Position numbers and translations under genes: made by a program. Positions 49,101-61,100 of a DNA stretch of 64,000 nucleotides are shown here, piece by piece. The notes beneath the pieces were generated by a model. It did no database searches, was not told where the DNA came from, and was given only the letters and a program-made list of their open reading frames with translations. The first letter of the stretch is position 1, and each line of letters opens with the position of its first letter. Source of the stretch: Enoplolaimus lenunculus (taxonomy: Eukaryota; Nematoda; Enoplea; Enoplida; Thoracostomopsidae). Location of the stretch: positions 248,001 to 312,000 of the forward strand of contig JASANG010001881.1 in the NCBI GenBank assembly GCA_030248215.1, read 5' to 3'.

Positions 49101-52100
49101 AGTATTTATAAGACATTACTAAGATTATGCCTATGCATAAGCTAAGCATATTCATAATCCTAAACTTAAATTTTAGCCTAAGCCTAAGCGTACGAATGAG
49201 CTTATTCCTAAGCTTAAAACTAAACCTAAGCGTAAGAATGAACATATTCCTAAGCCTAGGCCTAAGCAAAGAAAATTAGTCTACAGCTTAAGCTAACTCT
49301 ATTGCAGTCCCACAGAAAAACTCTCCGCCCCTGATCTTTACATGGGCCATTACGCGTATGGATGTGCAGTAACAAACCACTCGGTCAGTAGCCAGAGAAG
49401 GCCAGGTTAGGCTCAGCGCCCTCGTGGAAAAATTTTGCTCTCCCCAGAAAATTTTCAACTTTGCTTGTAAGTTAAAGACAAACCATGTATGCCCCTCCTT
49501 AAAAAATTTTAGCCCCTTTTATCAAGGTGAGGTGGCTACGGGTCTGCAAACAACTCGCGAATGAAAAATGACTTTAGTCATCTGGTTTTGCGCATTGCGT
49601 AAAATTTAGCAAATGCACACAACGCTGGATATAGATTTTATATTTATAGAACAATTAAATTACGTTTATACTCAACAGTTATTGCAAGCAAAGTGATACT
49701 GGAAAGTTGCCCAAAATACGTATGTGATGCATTCCAGTTTTAATTTACAAGGATAAGATAAAAATTAAGTGTACCTTTACAGACCGGTTGGCTTAGATCG
49801 TACGCAGCGGTCGCCAGACAGGTTAACACTGAATCGCCGACTAAATAATAGCCAGAATTGCAGGTATGCGTTACTGTGACAGCTTCGTAAACCGGAGAAT
49901 CATTCGCTATGTATGTGCCGTTGCCAAGCAGATCCAGAGTTGGACAGATTGCTGAAATAAAATTGTAAAAATTTCATTTTCAAAAAAATATAATTTTTTT
50001 TTAACTTTTATACTTATTTATTAGTTATTTTAGCTATTTTACAATATATTTACAGATTCGAGGAAACAAGTCGACGTAATAACAGTATCACATAAAAACT
50101 GTTCGTCGGACAATTGTTTGAAGTAAAAGTTGTCCGTCGGACACTTTATATCGATTAAATCTGTCCCTGTAGATAAATTGTGTTCCCTAAACATGCGTGG
50201 TATATTCTATCTCCAGTGCTCTCTAGAAGCTTAAACTAACTTAATTTAAGCTTAATGTTATCCAGCAGTATTAAACTAACATTCTAGAATAACCAATCTA
50301 ACAGGTAGATTTAAGCTTAAACTCATTTAAAACCTAACATATTTTCAGTTTAAGCTAAACTTAACGAACTCTTATACGCACATAATTTCTGGGCTGCACT
50401 TGTTACTTAAACTAAAAATAAGTTTACTTAAACTCGTGTTAAACTTAAAAACATGTTCGTTTAAGTAAAACTTAAAATTCTAGTTTAGTTACTCCGTCCA
50501 GCCATTTAAGTTTTGCTAAAACTAATATTTAAGTTTAGTTAAGCTATATTTTAAGTTTAAGTTTTTAGGGGCCTCAGAAAATTTCAAAATATGGAACTAC
50601 TACGGTATAAAGTTAATTTGTCTTTTAATAATTATGTACGTCGTTTGTAATTTTGTACCCGACCTACGATTACTCCTGTGAAAATGTCCACCTCAGCCCT
50701 TAGAACTTAAGACAGATCCATAATTCTAATTTTCTGCGAATTTTCCGAAATGCCTTCCTGAAAATTGTGACAAAAGTAAAACGAAACTTGTTCAAACAGA
50801 TAAATTTTGCAAAATTATGCAAAATACTACTACCGAAATTTCCGGAACCTCCGGCAAAAATTTTACCGGGCCGGAGGCTGATTTTCTGCCGGAGCCGGAG
50901 GCAGACTCGGGTTGTACCCTGATACTTACCTTTACACACAGGTGTGTTAATATCGTAAACGAAATCAGAATTGCAAGTAAGCATTGGTGGTCCAAGCATG
51001 TGATATCCCGAATTGCAAGAATACGTCACCGTCTGGCCGTCGAACATTGGATTTGCAGTTGCGTTATGCGACGCAAATTGCACTGCAGATGGTGCTGGGC
51101 AAATTGCTAAAATATAATAAATTTAAATAATTTAAAAATGAGTAATTCAATCGCTTTACCCTGAAGAAAGTTAAAGGATTTAAACCCCCAGGTTCCATGA
51201 ACCAGTTTGCGATTGTTGCAAAGGGACTTTAATAACTGGAACAACTTTTTGAGCCGGGGTTTGTGGGATTTAGTGATCGAACTAATCTTTTGTAACTCAC
51301 ACGAAATTGAAACTTTTCATTGGACACAACAATTTTAAATACTGAGTCAAACTTTTCGCTGGATTCCATTTGCTGTAACTCCTGTTTGCCCAGAATTCGC
51401 CCAGTTGAAAATCGCACGCGATTGGTTGTTCACGATGAACATACAAAGGTTTTCGGTTGAAAATCGCACGCGATTGGTTGTTCACGATGAACATACAAAG
51501 GTTTTCGGTTGAAAATCGCACGCGATTGGTTGTTCACGATGAACATACAAAGGTTTTCGGTTGAAAATCGCACGCGATTGGTTGTTCACGATGAACATAC
51601 AAAGGTTTTCGATGTCTTACAATCAAGGTTGAAAATTTTCTAGGAATCGGCCAAAAACCAAAACGCAACGCCTTTTTGGTACATTTTGTAGAATGTACAA
51701 CACAGTTAGTTGCATACTCTTGTCTAAATAACTGTTATCAACTGTTGATAACCAGTGCCGAAGCAGGCTAGGGTGGAGACCCGTAGCGAAGATTAAAATG
51801 TTTTTCAAATTTTTTGTTTAAAAAATTGTTAGGGTGGGGATCCGTCTTTGGTGTGGCCCCCGCCCCCTCCCGAAATGTGGGGGTATAGTGCCAACAATTT
51901 TCAGCCAATTTCAATGGTAATTTTGTGCAAAATTTTTTATTGACAAATTTGCAGGTCGCGTATTTGAATTTTCTATCACTAAATAACAATAAGGGCCCGT
52001 ATTCTCAAATGTATACAGCATCTATCGCCAGTTGATGATAGCTTTCGTAGCTTTCAAACAAGCGAATCACATTGAGAATATGAGCCAAAATGTTAATATT

Positions 52101-55100
52101 TTACTATCCGAGTTTAGCTTTACCTCGACATACTGGTGCACCATAATTGTACGTATGATCCGCCTGACAGGTAAGTACAGCGTTAGGACCCACTAAATGA
52201 AACGATGCATCGCACGAGAAAGTTGCGGTTGAGCCTTCATAGACTGGAGTTGTGCTGAATACCACGGTGCCATTTCCAATCTGGATCGATGATGAACATT
52301 GTGCTACAATTCAAAAAATAGTTGAAATATCACTAAACTGTTTCAGCGCAAGCTTTTAGCTGGGGCTCCTGTACATTTTGATCAACAATTAAGGTTAAGG
52401 CTTTAGGCTTAGGCTTTGGCTAAACCAAAAATTTAGTTAAAACTTTAGGCTAAGGCTTAATTAAAGGATTACGTCAGGCTTAGGCTTATAAGTAAGTCTG
52501 TTTCTATCGCATAAGTGACCAATGTAAGGAACACGACCGTAACAGTAGTACGAGCATATTCCTAAGCCTAAGGCCAAGCTTGGACCTAAGCTCAACCTTA
52601 AATGTTGTGAAAGAGCTCTAAAGCCTTAGTTGGTTTATGGATTTCGTATCTGATCCGCAGACAGGCGATTGATGTAAGATTGTATCCGAACAACAGTAAC
52701 CCATATATTTTTGGTGCGGAACAATTTTTAACAACCAGGCCCGCTGAAATTAGAGCGCCAATCAGAATCGAAAGAAAAATGTAGAGGTGACACTGAGACA
52801 TCCCAAAACTTTTATGCCAGAAGTAACCAATCAAATCCCATTATTTTGGACTAGTCCAAAGTTGAATCAACCTGGATTACGGCTATCAGCTAACCAATCA
52901 AATCACGCGCAGTTCAATCAGACATAATTTCGCCATGGACTAAACCAAGTCGCAATTCGGCTTTCGACTAGCCCAATTCGGATTGCGCTGATTTACGACT
53001 TGGACTACAACATATACACCACTTCTGAATTGAAATCCTGGTTAAGCCGATGGTAAAAAATTGGTTACCTTTACAAACCGGAGGGGTACGATCATAAGTG
53101 CCCCCACGAAGGCATGTCAATGTTGCATCGCCAAGCATATAATAATTGTTGTCACAAGTATAAGTGATGTTCACACCGTTTATAATCGGAGTTGCGGTTG
53201 TAGTTAAAACGTGAGATGAGAACGGAACCACAGGGACAGGCGGACAGATTTCTAAAATCAAACACAATAATTGGATTGCGATACAACAAAGATCGTGGGA
53301 CTTGATCCCATAGCAAAAAATGATTTAGGCGTCTCGACTATGTTTAGGTAAAATCACATGGCGAATGGTTATAAACAGTATCTGAACAAGTCGTTTTGTT
53401 AACGTTTAATATAAGTTTACTCTATTGCAGTCGCACAGAAAAACGTTCCGCCCCTGATCTTTACACGGACCAAAGTGTAAATAGTTTTTGAAAATTCAAC
53501 GTTCGATCGTTTATAATCTTATTAAAGCACTTGTAAGTTTTAGAAATTTGTTAAATGACACAAGAAAACTTTCGAAGGAAACGAGCAATAAGCGAGACAT
53601 AAACAGGAATAACGCAATGCTGAACTTGAATTTACGCCAAAGGCGCAACATTTTTTGAAATCGCATGGTGGATTGCGTTTTCCGATGGGCCGAGGTGTCC
53701 GAGGCCCCCCTGACTTATGAAAATATTGGCGGAGTGGGAGCAACGGCAGAACTGGTTACGGCATCTGGTAATATATCACATCAAGTCGTACACTGAAGAA
53801 TTTTGCATTCAGAATACGCTTAGGCTTAGGCTTAGGTTTAGAATATTTGCAGTACTTTCTTATTAAAAAGAATCATTTTTTAAATTTTCTTACTTTCACA
53901 AACAGGATAGTCACCATCATACAAGCCGCTTAACAAACAAGTCAAACTTTGACTGCCAACCAAGTAATATCCGGTGTCCGCGGTGTACGCAACGGAAACC
54001 TGATCAATGATTGGCGACGATGTCACATTGTATCCACAGTTCGCCGAAACCGGACTCGGGCATATTTCTGAAAATATATTTTCCCACGCTACAGTGCGAC
54101 CCATGGTCAACTGGGAAAGGTTCTCCACGGTACGGACCAACGATACGTCGGACTTGAACGATTTTCCCATGATACTTATCGACGCACATTGGACTAGAAC
54201 AATTTTCCCACGATACTTATCGACGGACATTGGACTAAAACATTTTTCCCACGATACTAATCGACGCACATTGGACTAGAACAATTTTCCCACGATACTG
54301 ATCAACGCACATTGGACTAGAACAATTTTCCCACGGTACTGATCGACACACATTGGACTAAAACAATTTTCCCACGGTACTTATCGACGGACATTGGACT
54401 AAAACATTTTTCCCACGATACTAATCGACGCACATTGGACTAGAACAATTTTCCCACGATACTGATCAACGCACATTGGACTAGAACAATTTTCCCACGG
54501 TACTGATCGACACACATTGGACTAAAACAATTTTCCCACGGTACTTATCGACGCACACTGGAGTAGAACAATTTTCCCACGATACTTATCGACGCACATT
54601 GGACTAGAACATTTTTCCCATGATACTTATCGACGCACATTGGACTAGAACAATTTTCCCACGGTACTTATCGACACACTTTGGACTAGAAAAATGTTCC
54701 CACGGTTCTTATCGACACACATTGGACTAGAAAAATGTTCTCACGGTTCTTATCGACACACATTGGACTAGAAAAATGTTCGCACGGTACTTATCGACGC
54801 ACATTGCACTAGAAAAATGTTCCCACGGTACTTATCGACGCACATTGGACTAGAAAAATGTTCCCACGGTACTTATTGACGTACGTTGGAGAAGAAACAC
54901 CACGGTACGGATTCAAGCATGTCAGATTGGCAAGAAAAATAAAACATTTTGACTTACTTTTACAGACAGGTTGTGCAAAATTATAAACTCCATGAAACTG
55001 ACACGTTAGCACAGTTTCACCGATCATGTGATAACCACTGTTACACGTATACGTCAGTGTTATGGGTTCAATTATTGGAGTTGACGTATCGCTAATGACA

Positions 55101-58100
55101 ACTGACGAATTTGTAACCAGCGGTGGATCGGAACAAATTTCTGAAATTAAATTTAAATTTTCTTTTTAGGCCGCGCCAACCCACCGTTTGCCTTTTTAGA
55201 ATAATCCAGGGGGGTACCAACAAGCTTCAATCAGAATAGCCCAGTGGACAAAGTACAATCGATGATACTTGAGTTATTCACTCAAATGACGTTACGCACA
55301 GCGGATGTCCTTGAAAATATTTTTCTCGTCTTATCAGCTAACTTTGATGGTATGGGTTACCTTCACCACATATATCCTGATAGCTAACAGCGTCGACTTA
55401 CTTGCACAAACGGGCGCCCCAAAATCGAACGTTTCTCGATCCAAGCATGTAAGCATTGAGTTACCGACCAGATAATAGCCAAGATTACACGAATAGGTAA
55501 CTGTGCTATTTTCAACTACAGGGTCACTGCTTGCTACGTAAGAACCATTCGGAACGTTTGATATTGTATCACATCGGCCTGAAAAAAATTCAAAAATTCA
55601 AATTAAAAATTTAATAAAATTCAGAGGTGGTAATAAGGGGTCGCATGGTCAGTCCCAGGCTCCGGGTGAATTTTTGCCGGGGTTTCGAATTTTTTGTACT
55701 TTAGTCTGTTCGTAAATTTCGGGCAATTTTCGTACAGTAAATTGTCGAAATATGTGAAAAATTGTAATCACAATAATTGTTTTTGGTCATCACTTTATGG
55801 ATTATTAAAATTTCAAAAATTCGTGTAACTTTAGCCATTTAATTTTATTACATCTCCAACGCTGGCTTCGGGTTCGGTTGCGGTTCCGGGTTTATCACTT
55901 TCTGCTGCACTTGAATATTTAAATAATTGTGCTGAGTTTTCAAAAACATTGTGCTTGGTATTGGTAAACAGTTGCCGAACCGAAAACACAACACATAAAC
56001 TGTAGTATGCTTTAAAGTTTCGAACTCAACTTTATTTGGTTCTGGAAACATTTATGCACTACAATTAGACATAATTGACATTTATGGACTCTAATTAGGG
56101 TTCAGTGACTCTATCCGCTTACGGACTCTTATTGCAATTACGGGCTCCTATTGAATGGTACTCAGAATACGGACCCCCTCTTATTACCCCACTCTTATTC
56201 GGGTCCCTACTGTAGGTGCTTATTACATTGACTTACAAAAAAACCTAAATACATTAAAAATGTTTAAGGCAGGGATCACAACCAAATACTGTATTAAGGT
56301 TTACCACTTAGGCCGTCCCCCATTTCCGAAATTTGTGCACCCACCACAGCCCTGAACACAAAACTCACCGAGACACATCGGAACACTAATGTTATACAAA
56401 CCAGTGTCCAGGCACTCCAAAACAGAAGATCCTACCATAAACCAGCCGTCATTGCATATATAAGTAGTTGTCATACCTTCGTACATTGGTGAGGCACTGT
56501 CAGAAACACTGCCGTCTGATATAGTTGCACCCGCTGGGCAAATTTCTAAAATTACAAAGTTAATGATTTAACAAAATGTTTGAAAAATGTTAAATTTTGA
56601 AAATTACATAGCTAGGCTTTTGGTAAAATTTTAAAAGATAGGTAAATCTTGAAAATTATATAGCTCGGGTGGCCCATGTATAGAACAAGTTCTCCCCAGT
56701 TTTACGGGTAATATCTCAATTTTCCAATATCCCAAAATCCCAATTTCCCAAAATCCCGAGCAAAAAAAAATGCGCCGAAAATTGCAATGTCTCGGCGAAG
56801 GCAAAATCCATATTTCTCAAAATCCCAATTTCTCGGGTATATCCCAATATCAAAATTTCCCAAAATTAGGAGCGAAACAGGTTCCGCCCGAAATCGGAAT
56901 TTCCCGACAGAATCCCAACTTCCCTGGTAATATCCGCGGATTTTTGCAGGGACCTCTCCAGTACATGGGCCGCTAGAGTTTGGATAAAATTATTGAAAAC
57001 TGATATCACTCGACAATTGCCATACCTTACATGTGGTTTGATAAAATCTTAAATATATTAACTTTTCAAATTAATTTAAAAATTTGAGGGCGAGATTCTG
57101 TCACAAGATATTCCGTTTCATCTGCGCCTGTTGCACAGTCTTCCAAAAGTATACAAACCTCAGTAATTTGATGAAATTTGAGAACAAAATACATTTTATA
57201 AAATTATATAAAAGCTGAAAAAATAATTGGTTAAAGTTTTTAAATATTTCAAATAAAACTGTTATCAGCAAGCAATTGTTTTTGCTTTTCAAATATTTAA
57301 TTTATTGTTAAACACCCAAGTCTGACAGGTTTTAGGGACAAAACATTTTGCCCTTTCTGGCACCGTTAAAAGTACCCCTACCGGCAGAACACGCGAGTCA
57401 AACGCTAGTGTTTACCCCAAACAATGATGGTACTCAATCTATATTAATAACATTAACGAAGAAAAGTGCTAACTACGTCTACTTTATAACAAGAGTGCAT
57501 GGTTCAAGAGTGAGCAACTCTTGGAGTTCCGCATGGTACAAAATGTACCACCGGGCGTTGCGTTTTTGGCCGACCTTCCTTGTTTAGAGGGGGGTCGGTA
57601 TCACATGAAAACCCCTAAATTATACAATTACGGAAGCATGTTTGATGCCGCATACATAAAGTGCCATGGTTCGCACCTGGTGTGCTCCTTCTAAATAAAG
57701 GGGGGTAGGGTAAAAACGCAACGCGTGCCGGATACATTCTTTTCTACACAGAATGTGCTCAGTTTCATACTCTTGTTAAACCGCGATTATCCACTCTTGG
57801 TAATAGCAAATGGAAATAATTGCAGGATGATGCAACCGGTTCGTGGATTACGCGAACATTTCGATTTGAGTTCATCGCAGTAGCGAGGATTTTTGAAGAA
57901 ACTGGACGTCTTAAAGTTGGATCAAAGGGGGTTTCTTAATTTGCCTACTGAAAAAGTGTCTAAAACCCAAACATGGCAAAAAACAGCGGAATGAGTTCTG
58001 AACCATAAAGACATTTCTTGGCTAAGTTTCTGCTTTGCTGGGTTTACTTTGACAAATTGGTTCGTCATAATCGTAAGTTCCGTTCAGTTGACACGTGAGT

Positions 58101-61100
58101 ACAGGTTGACCAAGCATGTGATATCCAGAATCACAAGTATACGTTATGAAAATTCCGTCAATAACATCCGCATCCGGTACACTTTGAGTGAATGACCCGT
58201 TAATCAACGTCGGAGCCGGACATATTTCTAGAATTTAAGTACTTTTTCCACTACACTAATGCTAATTTGATACAAGTCGAACATTTCTCAATATTATTAA
58301 TCATTTCTGTCGTAAGTCTAAGCATAAGCCTAAGCTTAACTCTATTTTACCGGTACGTTATCTGCAAGGGGGTAAACGTTTTGGCCCATGTACAGAACAG
58401 GGCCGGATCGTTTTCCGCAGGGGCTATAATAGAGTCAGATTAAGCTTTAGACTAAGTTTTTTGCTTACGCTTAGGCGTAGAGTTAGGCTTAGGCTTAGGA
58501 ATATGCATATACTACTGTTCCGACCCTGTTCTATACATGAGCCAACGTTTTGATGACAGTGATTCAGTACCAGACAATTATTTACTACAAACAAAATTTT
58601 GCGCACATTATGTTTTAACCATTTCTCGCATGAATATTTTCTATTTTAGCAGACTCGAACACATGTCTCAAGCCAAGAAGATGTTTGCCATCAAAACTCA
58701 GATATAGCAGCTTGACGCTCGAGTGCGTGTATGCTCACGTGTGGTGAAGATTTTGTACTGCATATACGTGTATTAATTATGCAAACTGCACAATAACTTG
58801 CGTGCAACATCGGTTGCTGAAACAGGAAGCTTGGAAGATTCAGGGATATGCGATCCTTGACTGATTAAAATCGCTCGCTACAGTTGCCGATTCCCTACTT
58901 TTGAGGCGTTCGCAGGTTTATCTTATTGAAATATCTTATTACTATTCATCTGGTTGAAATCTTAGCCTGTATTCTCACATGTGTGTAGCACCTATTACCA
59001 GTTGGTGACAAGTCCTGTAACTTTCGAATCAGAGGATTGCGAGATGAAAATTGAGCACATTTGTTGTATTCGATTTATACTGTACTTCTGTGTAAATTTG
59101 AGATCTGCAAGTGCAGCAGTTCGTTCAGTTTGAAAACCTATTACTAACCTGATGGTAGGTGCTATATTCAATTGAGAATATAGGCCATGATCACTAGCTG
59201 GACTCTACTCAATGTAGAGAATGACTTATAAACAGAAATTGAAATTTTTTCCGTTAACCATTTCTCTTAATACCAGATCAAGATATAACCATTAATAATG
59301 AACTTACTTTTGCAAACAGGTGCTGTGTAATCGTAAACTGCCGAACGCAGGCATGTAAGTACCGGTTGACCCACCAAGCTGTACCCGGAAGTGCAAGTAT
59401 ACGTTGCATTAACCGGATATATGATAGGAATCGACGTATCTGATAGTAAATACGATGCGTGTTCAACATCCGCCGGATTTGAGCATATTTCTGAAACAAA
59501 TAAATATTCAAAAATGTATGGCTTTGTTTGAGAAAACTTGAAAAATATAATCACAACTTTTCGTTTTTCAAATGTTGCATCATTTGAAAAATTTAGTGTT
59601 TCCAAAAATCGAATTTTTCAAAAATTTAAAATCTGGGCACTAATATTAAGCTAAAGCGGTTATAATTAATGCCTAAATAACGTTTTGACAAAAAAGCCAC
59701 TTTATTAATATCAATTTGCTATTCGTTTTTAATTTTTGAATTTCGCCTGAAACGGGATTAAAACAGTGTTTTATTGTTGACACAATTATTAAAATCTCAA
59801 AAACTTGAAATATGGCAAAATTTTCTCAGTTGGATATGAATGAAACCAACGTACCAGCACAATATGGGGCGGGCGAATCAAATATTCGGTCCTTTGTACA
59901 CATAAGGGTGCCGGAGCCTTCAAGGAAAAAACCCGAGTCACACGTATACGTTACCGTTGAATTTTGAATTATTGGAGTTGAACTTTGAACGTAAGTTGAA
60001 TTGATGACACCAGGAACGGTGGAACAAATGCCTGAAAATGTACATTTGAACTTTATTTCAAGAGCAGATACAGGGAATGACTCGGTCAATAATATATAGC
60101 CCCCTCTTTGAACGTAGCTAATACTAGGAATGAACACAAGCTTAGCTTGTTTTGCGAAGCTTTCAGGGTTCAGAATCTACATTTACGAATTAACATACCC
60201 AAAGTTACCCCCTATCAATAATTCTAGATTAGCCAATTAAAATATAGTTCATTAACTGTAACCCCCAATGCTATTTGTTTAAAAAAAGTTCACACAAAAC
60301 TATTAAAATTAGCAACACCCTTGTTTCGGATATTTGATAATACACAAGCTTTAATCACCAAGTCAACTGGTACAATAGATGCTACACACATTTGAGAATA
60401 AACATCACCGATTTACCTGAACAAAACGGCAGGGTCAAATCGTAGCCGCCTGTCGGTGTACACTGCCGTGTTGGCGTCCCAACCAAATGATAACCACTGT
60501 CGCACGCAATATCAACGGAAACTGTTTCGTAAATCACAGAAATTGACGAGTCAACAAAACTCCAAGATCCGTTTGTAATACTGGGTGTAAAGCAGATTTC
60601 TAAAAAAATAAAATATTTTTATTATTAATTTTAACCCTTTCTCACATGAATATTTTCTATTGTCCCTGAGACCTATTTTTATGCTAGGATTAGAACTCCA
60701 GTGACTGGAGTGGAGGCGTATACCATCACCACTCAGCTATAGGAGCTTGACGCTCGAGTCCGAGGGGGCTCTCACGTCTTGTGGTGATTTAGTACTATGT
60801 ATACGTGTTGCAATTGTTAAACACGATGCGATATATATTATTTAACGTACATACACTGCGCTAAGTTGCCTTGTCATTTTTATATGAAAAATACTGATTA
60901 TATAGAAGCAGGGAAGAAACTAAGGAGGCCTGAATTTTCCACTAAGCGCCTGATCGTTTTTAATATTTTTCAAAAATTTATTTTAAAAATAGTTTTCTTT
61001 ATTATCGACCTAAAAGCTATCGCCATCCTCGGTGGACAATCCCGAAATTCAGTTCTGTGTGAAATGACTGTTTAGCAGTGGTCCATAGCAGGATATACAA

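Noticed and set aside
54007-54279. ORFs of 61-129 codons around CCP 12
   Set aside because: Apart from the CCP exon itself they are minisatellite translation.
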